Positions 6,230 to 16,464 are shown, counted from the stretch's first letter. The stretch is 43,120 bases of DNA from Pedobacter chinensis (GCF_003339865.1 NZ_QPKV01000018.1:1-43120), one strand, 5' to 3'. The notes: generated by a model not told the origin, from the letters alone. A program made the numbers and translations.

Positions 6230-9067
6230 ATGCCTAAAGACACTTCCATACGCTCAGTATTAATTATCGGATCAGGACCAATTATTATTGGCCAGGCCTG
6301 CGAATTTGATTACTCGGGTTCCCAAGCGGCACTTTCTCTAAAAGAAGAAGGAATAACCGTTTCCATCATCAACTCTAATCCGGCTACCATTATGACGGAT
6401 AAAGTTATCGGCGATCATGTTTATCTTCGGCCGTTATCTGTTGATTCAATTGAGGTTATTTTACAAGAACACATTGATTCTCCTGATTTGCCAAGAATTG
6501 ATGCAGTTTTACCTACAATGGGTGGACAAACAGCATTAAATCTTTGTAAGGAAGCAGAAGAACGTGGCGTTTGGGAAAAATATGGTGTTAGGGTTGTTGG
6601 GGTTGATGTTGATGCCATTGAGAAAACTGAAAACCGTGAATCATTCAGGCAACTGATGGTTGATATTGGTGTAGGTGTTGCAGAATCAAAAATTGCCAAT
6701 TCCTTTTTAGAAGGTAAAGAAGCTGCACAAGAAATCGGTTTCCCGTTGGTAATTCGCCCATCTTATACGCTTGGTGGTTCAGGTGGTGGTTTTGTACACA
6801 AAAAAGAAGAATTTGATGCTGCGCTTAAACGTGGTTTAGAAGCTTCTCCCACTCATGAAGTTCTGGTAGAAAAAGCTGTTTTAGGCTGGAAAGAATACGA
6901 GTTGGAGTTGTTAAGAGATAGCAATGATAATGTAATTATCATCTGCTCCATTGAAAACTTCGATCCAATGGGCATCCACACAGGTGATTCAATAACGGTT
7001 GCGCCTGCAATGACATTATCTGATCGTTGTTACCAGGAAATGCGTAACCAGGCAATTAAAATGATGCGTGCCATTGGTAACTTCGCTGGTGGTTGTAATG
7101 TTCAGTTCTCAGTTAATCCTGCGGATGATGAAATTATCGCTATCGAAATCAACCCACGCGTATCTCGTTCATCAGCATTGGCAAGTAAGGCAACGGGTTA
7201 TCCAATCGCTAAAATTGCTGCTAAACTCGCTATCGGTTACAACTTAGATGAAATCGAGAATCAAATCACCAAAACAACTTCAGCATATTTCGAACCTACT
7301 TTGGATTATGTTATTGTTAAAATTCCACGCTGGAATTTCGATAAATTTAAAGGCGCCAACAAAGAGCTTGGTTTGCAAATGAAATCTGTTGGTGAGGTTA
7401 TGGCCATTGGCCGTACTTTCATTGAAGCATTGCAGAAAGCTTGTCAGAGTTTAGAAATTGGTCGTGCAGGTTTAGGTGCCGATGGCAGACAAAACCGCAA
7501 CATCAACGAGATCATGGATGGTTTGGAGCATGCTTCATGGAACCGTCTGTTCTTAATAAAAGATGCCATGACGATGGGTGTTCCTTTGGAATCCATCCGT
7601 AAGGTTACTAAAATTGATAAATGGTTCTTAAATCAAATTCAGGAGCTTGTTGCTTTAGAAACTGAATTAAAAAGATACTCTTTAAACAATATCCCTCAAG
7701 ATTTCTTCATAACCCTTAAGCAAAAAGGCTTCTCTGATATTCAGATTGCCTGGTTGTTAGGAAACGTTACAGAAGACGAGGTTTATGATCGCCGCAAGGC
7801 TTTAGGCATAAACAGAGTTTATAAAATGGTTGATACCTGTGCTGCGGAGTTCCCTGCACAAACACCATATTATTACTCGTCATTTGACGACGAAAACGAA
7901 TCTGTTGCTTCTGATCGTAAAAAAGTAATCGTTTTGGGCTCAGGTCCAAATCGTATTGGCCAGGGGATTGAGTTCGATTATTCATGTGTTCACGGTTTGT
8001 TGGCGGCAAAAGAATCTGGTTTCGAAGCCATCATGGTTAACTGTAACCCTGAAACGGTTTCAACCGATTTTAACATGGCCGATAAACTTTACTTTGAACC
8101 CGTTTTCTGGGAACATGTTCGTGAAATCATTGAGCTGGAAAAACCAATTGGCGTGATTGTTCAACTGGGCGGGCAAACAGCTTTGAAAATGGCTGAAAAA
8201 CTCACTGAAAAGGGGATCAAAATTATCGGAACTTCTTTTGAAAACATGGACATTGCTGAAGATCGTGGCCGTTTCTCTGATTTGTTGAAAGAATTAGATA
8301 TTCCTTATCCTAAATATGGTGTGGCCGAAAATGCAGAAGAAGCTATCATTGTGGCCAATGAAGTAGGCTATCCGGTACTGGTTCGCCCTAGTTATGTTTT
8401 AGGTGGCCAGGGAATGAGCATCGTCATCAATGATGAAGACCTGGAGAAGGCGGTAGTGAAATTATTGGGCGATTTACCAGGTAACCGCGTATTAATTGAT
8501 CACTTTTTAGATCGGGCGGAAGAAGCGGAATCAGATTCAATTTCTGACGGCGAAGATGTTCACATTGTAGGTATGATGGAACACATCGAGCCAGCTGGTA
8601 TTCACTCAGGGGATTCATTTGCAGTTTTGCCGACTTTCAGCTTATCAGAAAGGGTAACAAAAGCAATGGAAGAATATTCAATCAAAATTGCAAAAGCTTT
8701 AGATGTTCGTGGTTTGTTGAATATTCAGTTTGCCATTAAGGATGAGAAAGTTTATGTGATCGAAGCAAATCCAAGGGCTTCCCGTACAGTTCCTTTCATA
8801 GCAAAAGCGTATGATGTTCCATATATTAATATCGCTGCAAAAATTATGTTAGGTGTTGCAAAGCTGAAAGACTTTACCATCGAGCGTAAGCTTAAAGGTT
8901 ATGCTATTAAAGAACCGGTTTTCTCTTATGAGAAATTTCCTGAAGTTTCGAAAGAATTGGGTCCTGAAATGAAATCAACAGGCGAAGCCATTCGTTTCAT
9001 TAAAGATTTGGAAGATCCTTACTTCCGTAAACTTTACAAAGATAAATCAATGTATTTGAGTAAATAA
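6230..9067 (+). CDS. carB: Carbamoyl-phosphate synthase large subunit
   Basis: Makes carbamoyl phosphate from bicarbonate, ATP and glutamine-derived ammonia for arginine and pyrimidine synthesis, working with the CarA subunit (not in this window). The 945-residue protein shows the internal duplication of the family. The N-terminal half begins SVLIIGSGPIIIGQACEFDY and has the PSYTLGGSGGG ATP-grasp loop; an oligomerisation segment spans about 400-550; the second half begins VIVLGSGPNRIGQGIEFDY near residue 567 and has PSYVLGGQGMS. It ends at the close of the second synthetase domain and lacks the roughly 130-residue C-terminal MGS-like regulatory domain present in the ~1070-residue enterobacterial enzyme. 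Short CarB proteins of about this length are, as far as I know, usual in Bacteroidota, so this is not a local truncation. Confidence 0.97.
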   Translation: MPKDTSIRSVLIIGSGPIIIGQACEFDYSGSQAALSLKEEGITVSIINSNPATIMTDKVIGDHVYLRPLSVDSIEVILQEHIDSPDLPRIDAVLPTMGGQTALNLCKEAEERGVWEKYGVRVVGVDVDAIEKTENRESFRQLMVDIGVGVAESKIANSFLEGKEAAQEIGFPLVIRPSYTLGGSGGGFVHKKEEFDAALKRGLEASPTHEVLVEKAVLGWKEYELELLRDSNDNVIIICSIENFDPMGIHTGDSITVAPAMTLSDRCYQEMRNQAIKMMRAIGNFAGGCNVQFSVNPADDEIIAIEINPRVSRSSALASKATGYPIAKIAAKLAIGYNLDEIENQITKTTSAYFEPTLDYVIVKIPRWNFDKFKGANKELGLQMKSVGEVMAIGRTFIEALQKACQSLEIGRAGLGADGRQNRNINEIMDGLEHASWNRLFLIKDAMTMGVPLESIRKVTKIDKWFLNQIQELVALETELKRYSLNNIPQDFFITLKQKGFSDIQIAWLLGNVTEDEVYDRRKALGINRVYKMVDTCAAEFPAQTPYYYSSFDDENESVASDRKKVIVLGSGPNRIGQGIEFDYSCVHGLLAAKESGFEAIMVNCNPETVSTDFNMADKLYFEPVFWEHVREIIELEKPIGVIVQLGGQTALKMAEKLTEKGIKIIGTSFENMDIAEDRGRFSDLLKELDIPYPKYGVAENAEEAIIVANEVGYPVLVRPSYVLGGQGMSIVINDEDLEKAVVKLLGDLPGNRVLIDHFLDRAEEAESDSISDGEDVHIVGMMEHIEPAGIHSGDSFAVLPTFSLSERVTKAMEEYSIKIAKALDVRGLLNIQFAIKDEKVYVIEANPRASRTVPFIAKAYDVPYINIAAKIMLGVAKLKDFTIERKLKGYAIKEPVFSYEKFPEVSKELGPEMKSTGEAIRFIKDLEDPYFRKLYKDKSMYLSK

Positions 9068-9076
9068 ATAACAGGG

Positions 9077-9100
9077 GGCGATGGAAACATCGCCTTTTTT
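9077..9100 (+). terminator. Rho-independent terminator of carB
   Basis: GGCGATG (9077-9083) pairs with CATCGCC (9088-9094) around a GAAA tetraloop and is followed by six T, starting 9 nt after the carB stop codon. Confidence 0.93.
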
Positions 9101-9195
9101 GCTTATGTAAAAGCCATCATGTTAATGTTTGTTAAAACTCAGTTTTTATAAATAATTAGTATTTATCTTAAACTGCTTTAATAAATCATCAACAA

Positions 9196-11391
9196 ATGAG
9201 ATTCTTATTTACCATAACGTTGGTTATTTCTTTTCTGAATGGTTTTACGCAATCCAGGCAGCAGATACGTAACTTAACTGCATTTAGTAAGTTGTATGGC
9301 TACGTTCAGTATTTTCATCCATCAGATGAAGCATCAAAAATTGAATGGCAAAGTTTTGCCATTTATGGTAGTCAAAAAATGCTTCAGGTTAAAGATGATC
9401 AAGAATTAATATCCACATTAAAAAAATTGTTCCTTCCAATTGCACCGACCATAAAAATCTTTTCTAAAGAAAACCTGGTGTTTGATATCAATGACATAAC
9501 ACCTCAAAGTTTAGAAGGGTATCTACCCATTTATTGGCAACATATTGGATTAAAACTGCCTTATTACGATAATATTTATAATAGCATTAGAATAAACAGA
9601 TTTAATCCGATATCAGAGGATAGAATTAAACAGAGTGCATTTGCAGTAACATCAACAATTGATGTTACCCGCTTTAAAGGCAAAAAATTTATTTTAAGTA
9701 TTAATGTTGGTTCAGATATAAAGAATTTGGTTCTAAAACCTTATTTAGGTAAGCTCAATCTTGTTAAAGACTCCGTTGTTTCAAATAACGAAAAGAATTA
9801 TGTATTCGAGGGTGAGTTTGATGCAAAATTAGAATTGTTTACCGTTGCCATAGAATCGCATATCAATACTGGTGGATCCCTGAACGTAAGTAAAATTGCT
9901 TTAAAGGTAATTGTTGAAGGTAAAGAATTGAATATTCCGGTGGTTGAGAAGGTGGTAGCATTGAATCAATTAGATCCTAAGATCGATAAAAGGATAATTC
10001 TCTTTTTTAAGGAGCAAGGCGATGAAAAATTGTTCGACAAGGAACTTAAAATAGGTGAGTTTATAGCGCAAAGCTTGGTGCATGGTATAAAATGTATTAT
10101 TCCTTTAGCTTTATATGGAAACAAAAATAATACCTATCCAGCTGTTAACATTGATCATGTGAACGAAATAATAAATCGCTCTTATGACTCTTGGCCTAAA
10201 GATGATAAAGGTAAATTTAGAATTAACGGTTCTGATTTATTGATTCGGTTAGCTGATCTTATTATTTTAAATAATGCATTAATACACTCCTATCCCTATT
10301 GGGATGATGTTTCACAAGGCCATGGTAAAATTTGGAATGCAGCAATTTATAGCGCATTTTCCGATAAAACAGACCAAGACTTTTTAAAGACATTGAAATT
10401 GATTGGAAATTCGCTCAATGATGGTCATATGTTCATAGATTTACATGGCGATTCTAACAAAAACACAGCTACTTTACCATTAATTTTTGATTTTGCAGAA
10501 GGGAAAATAATTGTAAAAAAAGTACTCGACTCGGGGTTAAATGAAAAAATCAAAGCAGGTGATGAACTAGTGCAAATTGATGGCAAAAACTCATTTGATA
10601 TTTTACGATCGAATGATTCACTTTATTCAGGATCCACACAATGGAAGCAATCAAAAAGCATTTTAAGCATCGCTAAAGGCAAAAAAGATGAAATTGCTCA
10701 TTTATGTTTGAAAAGGGGAAAACAAACTTTTTTAATCAATCTTTTTAGAACATATCCTTATAATGAATATATTTCTGGTTCTGATCGAAATAACAGAGGG
10801 CCGAATGAATGGATTTCGAATGAAATCTTCTACATTAATTTGAATAAAACAACTACTGAGGCACACATGGCCGAAATTTCGAAAGCAAAATCAGTAATTG
10901 TTGATATGCGTGGTTATCTGAATGAAGATACCGAAACATTTTTATCGCATTTAACGGATAAGAAGCTGACTGCAAACAGTGGAATGTTTACACCTCAAAT
11001 TTTGTATCCTGATTATCAAAACGTATCATATACAACAGGTTTTTATGATATTGAACCAACTTTGCCCTTAGTAAAAGCAAAAATATTTTTACTATCTGAT
11101 GCTACGGGACAAAGTGCTACTGAAAGCTTTTTATCTGCATACAAACAATTTAAAGTTGCAACAATTGTAGGACAGCCAAGCTCAGGAACTAATGGAAATA
11201 TCAATTTAATTTCTATGCCCGGTGGATATCGCTATTTTTATTCAGGCATGCTGGTTAAAAATCCCGATGGAAGCAAACATCATTTAAAGGGTGTAATGCC
11301 TGATGTGATCGTTAAAAATACCATTGCTGGTTTAAAAAACGGCAAGGATGAGATTCTTGAAGAAGCAATCAGGCTAGCCAAAGAGAATTAG
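9196..11391 (+). CDS. S41-family (tricorn-like) peptidase, exported
   Basis: 731 residues with a signal peptide (MRFLFTITLVISFLNGFTQ). The N-terminal part has an LYGYVQYFHPSDE motif shared in form with the two other S41 proteins in this window. A SLNDGH motif carries His411; a PDZ-like stretch follows near 425-500; the C-terminal catalytic domain has VDMRGYLNED near 572 and the probable nucleophile Ser640 in TGQSATES. The Lys of CtpA-type enzymes is not visible after GQPSSGTNGN. The His plus SxxE arrangement is closer to tricorn-core peptidases, whose Ser-His pair does the work. It probably cleaves peptides in the periplasm; substrate unknown. It converges with the next S41 gene, 69 bp between stop codons. 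No operon partner. Confidence 0.85.
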   Translation: MRFLFTITLVISFLNGFTQSRQQIRNLTAFSKLYGYVQYFHPSDEASKIEWQSFAIYGSQKMLQVKDDQELISTLKKLFLPIAPTIKIFSKENLVFDINDITPQSLEGYLPIYWQHIGLKLPYYDNIYNSIRINRFNPISEDRIKQSAFAVTSTIDVTRFKGKKFILSINVGSDIKNLVLKPYLGKLNLVKDSVVSNNEKNYVFEGEFDAKLELFTVAIESHINTGGSLNVSKIALKVIVEGKELNIPVVEKVVALNQLDPKIDKRIILFFKEQGDEKLFDKELKIGEFIAQSLVHGIKCIIPLALYGNKNNTYPAVNIDHVNEIINRSYDSWPKDDKGKFRINGSDLLIRLADLIILNNALIHSYPYWDDVSQGHGKIWNAAIYSAFSDKTDQDFLKTLKLIGNSLNDGHMFIDLHGDSNKNTATLPLIFDFAEGKIIVKKVLDSGLNEKIKAGDELVQIDGKNSFDILRSNDSLYSGSTQWKQSKSILSIAKGKKDEIAHLCLKRGKQTFLINLFRTYPYNEYISGSDRNNRGPNEWISNEIFYINLNKTTTEAHMAEISKAKSVIVDMRGYLNEDTETFLSHLTDKKLTANSGMFTPQILYPDYQNVSYTTGFYDIEPTLPLVKAKIFLLSDATGQSATESFLSAYKQFKVATIVGQPSSGTNGNINLISMPGGYRYFYSGMLVKNPDGSKHHLKGVMPDVIVKNTIAGLKNGKDEILEEAIRLAKEN

Positions 11392-11460
11392 TATACAGTG
11401 CAAATGGAAGTATCGCCCAATTTGTTTACCATCACTTGGCTAAGCCTTGGCCAATAATGA

Positions 11461-13698
11461 CTACCAGCCCTTATTTAACGTTTCGATGGCTTTTTCAAGA
11501 AGTTCATCCTTTCCCTCTTTTATACCGTTAATTGTTGGATAAATAACGGAATCGATTTTTACACCAACTCTTTGAGTTGGTTTGCCATCAGGATAAAACA
11601 CACCTATTCCAGATATCATCGTACTTAAGCCACCTGGTAAAACAATTGGTGATATATTTCCATCTGCACCTGCGGTGGTACTCCCAATTACCCTAACATT
11701 CGGTGAACTTTGAAATGCCATAGTTGTATATTCTGCCTGACTTTGTGAAGTGGAATTTACAATGACTACAACTTTTCCTTTATAATTATCAGATGCTTTT
11801 TGACCATTGGTTAATGCAGGTCTGAATTTAAAGGCTCCAGGATAATCTAAATTTCCGATAGTAAATTTCACAAATGGAGTTGATAAGCTTTTGATATAAT
11901 TCCCAAAAGTAAAAGGCATAAATTCTGATGGATAACAACGCATATCGACAATTATGCCTTTCGTATTTACAAAGAGCTTTTTAATATCAGGAAGAATGGC
12001 ATTTTTATATTTTCCGGGGAAGACATAACCTATATTCTCATTGATGAGTTTGAAAGGTTCGGCTTTGTCAAAGTCAGGATCTTTACCTCCCCTCCCAAAT
12101 ATTCTCATGGGTAAATCGTAATCAAACTGATTCCCATCTCTATTTATCTTAATTTTCATCCTAACTTCATTTCCTCGAAGCAAATAATTGTTTGGCAGAT
12201 CACGTAGTTGTGTATCATAGTTTGATGCTGGTGTAAATGCCAGAAAATCTTTAATAAGCAGATCAACATCTTTTCCTTTGATCGCTATAATCACATCGCC
12301 CACCTTTAACTTACTTTTCACATCGAGCGTGTCTTTATATAAAGCTGTTATTACTAATTTTTTTTCGATAAATGTTGCCTGAAATGGTGCAGCGTATTTT
12401 CCTTTAAAATCATTTATCGCGTTGCTGCCACTCCATAAGTTAGCATGAGTATCATTCACTGAAGCAATTAATTTTAAAGCTGCTTTTCCGTAATCCAACT
12501 CATTTTTGGCGTTTACGAAATCAGGTAGGGCTACTTTCAAAACATTGTTCCAGTCCTGACCAATCACATCTTTATAAGGGAAGAAATAATTAATCATCGC
12601 CCAATAACGATAAAGTGATAATAAACGGTAACCTGCGTCTGGGTAGGTCATCTCTAAATAAGGCTTTTCGTTTTTAAAGATTGGATTGCTCACGCCAGGA
12701 GTCATATCAATATAATAATTTGCATCTGTATTCCGATTGTCTCTTATGAATGCGAGTTTTTGTAAAAGCGATTCATCAACAAATTTGCTGTCGAACAGTG
12801 ATCCGTAATTGGGTTTTATTTCGTAGGCAATATTGGCTATCGACTTGCAGGTTTTGCATATGGCTGGTTTAGGTAACTTATCTAAAAATGTTTCAAGCGC
12901 AGTATTTAATTCATTTTTGTTTTTAGCTTGAATAACCGACGGTAATAGTCTGAATAGTTCAGCATCCCAATTGTAATCGCCTTTTGCAATGGCCGGATGA
13001 TGGTATTTTAGAAAGCCCCAAAATTGACCTGTAATAATTAAATTTGTGCTTAATTGATCCGTAAGATCGATTTCTTTTAAGCCAGAACTTTTTGCAAAAG
13101 CAGTATCAAGATCAGCTTTAGGTACAATTAATTCTTTCAACGGAGCATTGCTGATGGGTTTGTCATCAATAAAAATTTCAAAGTGATCGAACCAGGCTTT
13201 TCCGTCCCCTACCAGCAATCCGCCAATGTGCACCGTTCTAACTTCTTCGCTGTTGTAATCCAGTTTAATTGAATATTGCTTCCAGTCGGTAGTTCCTTTA
13301 ATTCCCCGATCTTGCATATTGTCAAATGCTAGCGTCTTAATGTTTTTATCATCAATTCTTAGCCATAAGCCTGCATAACCGCTTGCCACATTTTCGGTTT
13401 TGAGGTAAGCTTTCAGTTCTATTTTCTTACCTTCAAAAGTTTGTTTAATTGGATAATCGATTACGCCAAAAGGAGCTTGAGGTTCCTTCTTTTCAATTAA
13501 AAGGCTGTATTTTCCATCCTGTTTAGTAGTACTGTCCAATAGCACAGGATATGCCTTTTTTTGTTCATCAAAAAAGGAGAATAACCATCCTTGAGGGAGC
13601 CGGTTTTTATCCAGTTCTTCGAAACTTCCGTTTATTTTAAATTGAGAATGAATTCTGCACGATATTAGTAGCAACGCCAGGAGAAGGTAAGGTTTCAT
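11461..13698 (-). CDS. S41-family peptidase with N-terminal beta-sandwich domain
   Basis: 745 residues from the Met at 13696-13698; the open frame runs on to 13767, but the internal Met gives a clean signal sequence (MKPYLLLALLLISCRIHSQ). LISC could also serve as a lipobox, so a lipoprotein is possible. Residues about 25-185 look like a carbohydrate-binding-module-like jelly roll (NGSFEELDKNRLPQGW early, AWFDHFEIFIDD at its end). Then comes the GQFWGFLKYHHP motif shared with its paralogues, an NDTH motif (His418), a PDZ-like segment (KLKVGDVIIAIKG), and the catalytic core with DMRCYPSEF and the probable nucleophile Ser653 in SQSQAEY. Substrate unknown. The C-terminal GADGNIS stretch lacks the CtpA lysine, as in the neighbouring paralogue. 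Confidence 0.86.
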   Translation of the reverse strand: MKPYLLLALLLISCRIHSQFKINGSFEELDKNRLPQGWLFSFFDEQKKAYPVLLDSTTKQDGKYSLLIEKKEPQAPFGVIDYPIKQTFEGKKIELKAYLKTENVASGYAGLWLRIDDKNIKTLAFDNMQDRGIKGTTDWKQYSIKLDYNSEEVRTVHIGGLLVGDGKAWFDHFEIFIDDKPISNAPLKELIVPKADLDTAFAKSSGLKEIDLTDQLSTNLIITGQFWGFLKYHHPAIAKGDYNWDAELFRLLPSVIQAKNKNELNTALETFLDKLPKPAICKTCKSIANIAYEIKPNYGSLFDSKFVDESLLQKLAFIRDNRNTDANYYIDMTPGVSNPIFKNEKPYLEMTYPDAGYRLLSLYRYWAMINYFFPYKDVIGQDWNNVLKVALPDFVNAKNELDYGKAALKLIASVNDTHANLWSGSNAINDFKGKYAAPFQATFIEKKLVITALYKDTLDVKSKLKVGDVIIAIKGKDVDLLIKDFLAFTPASNYDTQLRDLPNNYLLRGNEVRMKIKINRDGNQFDYDLPMRIFGRGGKDPDFDKAEPFKLINENIGYVFPGKYKNAILPDIKKLFVNTKGIIVDMRCYPSEFMPFTFGNYIKSLSTPFVKFTIGNLDYPGAFKFRPALTNGQKASDNYKGKVVVIVNSTSQSQAEYTTMAFQSSPNVRVIGSTTAGADGNISPIVLPGGLSTMISGIGVFYPDGKPTQRVGVKIDSVIYPTINGIKEGKDELLEKAIETLNKGW

Positions 13699-13939
13699 AA
13701 ATTTAGATAGAGGTGAGTAAATTTGACTGCTGTAAATATAATTCGTCAACATTAAAAATGATAACATTTCATGTAATATTTCTCATGTAAATGCTCAGCC
13801 TTTTAACCTGACCAGTCAGCAAGATGGCAAGTCGACTCAGATCACCAAAAAATCTAAATGGATGTCTTTTTGATTTTTTTTCTACCTTGATGCAACGTTT
13901 TAAAATCCTGTATGTCTTATTAGCAGAATATTCAAAATT

Positions 13940-14497
13940 TTGGAAACCGTTTACGTAGATAAAAACTTAGAGTTAGTAAAGGCGTGCATACAAGGCAGTC
14001 GGGCAGCGCAGTTTGAATTGTACAAGCTATATGCCAGGGCGATGTATAATGTGGCCTTGCGTATTCTAAATTATGAAGAAGAGGCTGAAGATGTTTTGCA
14101 GGAATCCTTTTTGGATGCTTTTACCAGAATTGTGGATTTTAGACAAGAAACTACTTTTGGACTTTGGTTAAAACAAATTGTAATTAATAAATCCATTAAT
14201 TATTTACGTAAACGCAAGTTTGAATTTGTTGGAACAGATGAAATTTCTGAAATTCCTGATGAGATTAATGCCGATGAATACGAAGTTCATTTACAGGCAG
14301 AAGAAATTAGAAAGGCCATTACCGAACTGCCTGATGGTTATAGAGTGGTTTTGAGTTTGTATTTACTGGAAGGTTATGATCATGAAGAGATTGCGCACAT
14401 TTTAAAAATAAGTGAAAATACAAGTCGCACACAATATATGAGGGCGAAGAAAAAACTAAAAAGTATTTTAGAACAGAAAGGGATGAGAGATGAATAA
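13940..14497 (+). CDS. RNA polymerase ECF-type sigma factor
   Basis: 185 residues with sigma-70 region 2 (about 13-80, with AEDVLQESFLDAFTRI and FGLWLKQIVINKSINYLRK) and region 4 (about 125-175, with LPDGYRVVLSLYLLEGYDHE). No region 1 or 3, so it is an ECF sigma. The start codon is TTG at 13940-13942; no better start lies near. It overlaps the next gene by 8 nt, and that gene encodes a single-pass membrane protein typical of a cognate anti-sigma. The operon ends with a beta-repeat exported protein, so the target is probably an envelope response. Which signal it answers is not visible. Confidence 0.92.
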   Translation: METVYVDKNLELVKACIQGSRAAQFELYKLYARAMYNVALRILNYEEEAEDVLQESFLDAFTRIVDFRQETTFGLWLKQIVINKSINYLRKRKFEFVGTDEISEIPDEINADEYEVHLQAEEIRKAITELPDGYRVVLSLYLLEGYDHEEIAHILKISENTSRTQYMRAKKKLKSILEQKGMRDE

Positions 14498-15035
14498 CAG
14501 GTTAGAAACTTTTGTTAAAGAAAACCGTAAGGCTTTTGATATAATGGAGCCACCAGCGGGGCTTTGGGCTAAGATTGAGAAGGAATTAGATGCTAAAAAG
14601 GAGCAGGAAGCAAAAAATAAAAAAAAGCCAATAAAGCTGTACTTATGGATAAGTGCAGCAGCAACTATCGTAATTGTTTTCGGTTTAACCTGGCTATACG
14701 CAGGAAAATTGCAAAACAGCGATTTAGAAATCGCTGATGTAAACGCAGCATACGCTAAAAAAGAAGTTCATTTTGCAGGCTTAATTACCGAAAAAAGAGA
14801 TAGCCTGGCCATTTTTGCTTCAGCAAACCCTGAGCTTTATAAAAAATTCACAGCAGATTTAGCTAAGCTTGATGAAGAATATGAACGATTGAAATCAGAG
14901 CTTCCGAAGTCGCCTAATCAAACTTTTGTGGTTAAAGCGATGGTTAAGAACCGTGAAATTCAATTACAATTATTAAGGCAACAATTACTAATCATCAATC
15001 AGGTAGACGATTATAAAAAAGTAAATCAGATTTAA
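14490..15035 (+). CDS. Single-pass membrane protein, putative anti-sigma factor
   Basis: 181 residues. A cytoplasmic N-terminal part of about 47 residues (with EPPAGLWAKIEKEL) is followed by one membrane segment (LYLWISAAATIVIVFGLTWLY, about 50-70) and a periplasmic, Lys/Glu-rich region likely to be coiled coil. The start overlaps the sigma gene by 8 nt, implying coupled translation and roughly equal amounts. The HxxxCxxC zinc motif of many anti-sigma factors is absent. The anti-sigma role is inferred from position and topology. Confidence 0.75.
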   Translation: MNNRLETFVKENRKAFDIMEPPAGLWAKIEKELDAKKEQEAKNKKKPIKLYLWISAAATIVIVFGLTWLYAGKLQNSDLEIADVNAAYAKKEVHFAGLITEKRDSLAIFASANPELYKKFTADLAKLDEEYERLKSELPKSPNQTFVVKAMVKNREIQLQLLRQQLLIINQVDDYKKVNQI

Positions 15036-15183
15036 GCTGGAAAGCTAAAAGTATAAAGATCAAAATGGAATGCCAGAATGTATTGCATAATCTGATACTA
15101 ATAAAATAAAAATGCGCTCACCACATTTAAAAGCAAAACCGGTCGGCAGGTTAAGCTATTAAATGTTTAACAATTAACAGAAA

Positions 15184-16464
15184 ATGAAAACAATTAAAAT
15201 ATTTTTGGCCTTTATGGCTTTCATTGCCGTAAAAACTTATGCACAACAAGCTGTAAGCATAAATTCATCAAATACATATGCCTCAAACACAGTTACAGTA
15301 GGAGTTGGAAATATTACTGTAAATCAGGATGTTCAATCAGGAGCTGATGCTGAACGATCAAAAACTTTTACCAAAAGTTTTAGTGTTGATAACAGTGATA
15401 AGGTGAATCTTAACAATCAATATGGTTCCATCATCATTAAAAACTGGGATAAAAAAGAGGTTCGGGTAGATATTGATATTAAGGCGTACAGCAATTCAGA
15501 TAGCGATGCGCAGAAACTAATTGATGATGTAAACATCGATGCGAATAAAAGTGGCGATGCGGTTTCTATTAAAACTAATTTGGGTAATAGAAATGGGCGT
15601 TGGGGTAGAAGTGTGAGAAACGGCGTAACCACCTGGAGAAGAGAAGTTAAGATTAACTATATTGTTTACATGCCTTCAGTAAATCCACTAACTGTTCTTC
15701 AGCAATATGGCAATGTAGAATTGGGCAATTTCTCCGGGCCAACATCATTAAAAATTCAATACGGGAATCTGGTTGCAGGCAATTTAAGCAATGCCAATAA
15801 CTACATTAATGTACAATATGGCAAATGTGATATTCAGGATTTAAATGCTGCGGTAGTAAAACATGAATATAATGGTCCGGTAACCATTGGCTCTGTCGGA
15901 ACTTTAGAGCTGAATGCTCAATACGTTGGTGTAAATATCAACACCATCAGAAAATCTGCTGATATTAAAATTCAATATGGCAAAGGCTTAACAGTAGGTA
16001 CCATAGGCGGGAACTTATTGTTAAATGCAGAATATGCAAAAGTAAATGTCAATACCGTTAAAGGTAACACGGTTGTAAAACAGGCCTATGGAGATTTAAA
16101 TATTGCTTCCGCTGGTAAAATTGCCGTGAATGCAGAATACTCAAATGTAACACTTGGTGCGCTAAATGGCGATGCAAACATCAACATGGATTATAACAGG
16201 TTAACCGTGAATGAAATTACACCAGCTTGTAAGAACTTCACTTTCAGCGGCGAATATGTAACTGTAGGATTGGGTTTCGCTGATCGTTTCAATGGAAATT
16301 TTAATCTTTCAACTTCTTATGCTGGTTTTAAATATGGTGCTAATGTTACATCAAACCTGGTAAGTAAAGATGACGAGAACAAAAAATATTCAGGTAAAAT
16401 TGGTAGCGGTGGCGTTGCGAACGTGAATATTAAAACAGAATATGGTTCAGTAACCTTTAAATAA
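15184..16464 (+). CDS. Exported beta-repeat protein (DUF4097-like)
   Basis: 426 residues with a signal peptide (MKTIKIFLAFMAFIAVKTYA). From about residue 75 on it contains roughly 14 short repeats of about 20 residues centred on a QYG/EYA/AYG motif (LQQYGNVEL, IQYGNLVAG, VQYGKCDI, AEYAKVNV, TEYGSVTF). This is the pattern of a right-handed beta-solenoid such as DUF4097/DUF2807 adhesin-like proteins. A low-complexity insert near 130-150 (NGRWGRSVRNGVTTWRRE) interrupts the early repeats. It lies 148 nt after the anti-sigma gene and ahead of a strong terminator, so it probably belongs to the same operon. The function of such proteins in sigma/anti-sigma operons is unknown. Confidence 0.78.
   Translation: MKTIKIFLAFMAFIAVKTYAQQAVSINSSNTYASNTVTVGVGNITVNQDVQSGADAERSKTFTKSFSVDNSDKVNLNNQYGSIIIKNWDKKEVRVDIDIKAYSNSDSDAQKLIDDVNIDANKSGDAVSIKTNLGNRNGRWGRSVRNGVTTWRREVKINYIVYMPSVNPLTVLQQYGNVELGNFSGPTSLKIQYGNLVAGNLSNANNYINVQYGKCDIQDLNAAVVKHEYNGPVTIGSVGTLELNAQYVGVNINTIRKSADIKIQYGKGLTVGTIGGNLLLNAEYAKVNVNTVKGNTVVKQAYGDLNIASAGKIAVNAEYSNVTLGALNGDANINMDYNRLTVNEITPACKNFTFSGEYVTVGLGFADRFNGNFNLSTSYAGFKYGANVTSNLVSKDDENKKYSGKIGSGGVANVNIKTEYGSVTFK

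Noticed and set aside
13699..13767. Extension of the 745-residue S41 gene to a Met at 13767
   Set aside because: The internal Met gives a proper signal peptide, while the extension would bury it.
13867..13889. TTTTTG and TACCTTG as a promoter for the ECF sigma gene
   Set aside because: Spacing between the two boxes is about 10 bp, far from the usual 17-23, and the -7 box is imperfect.
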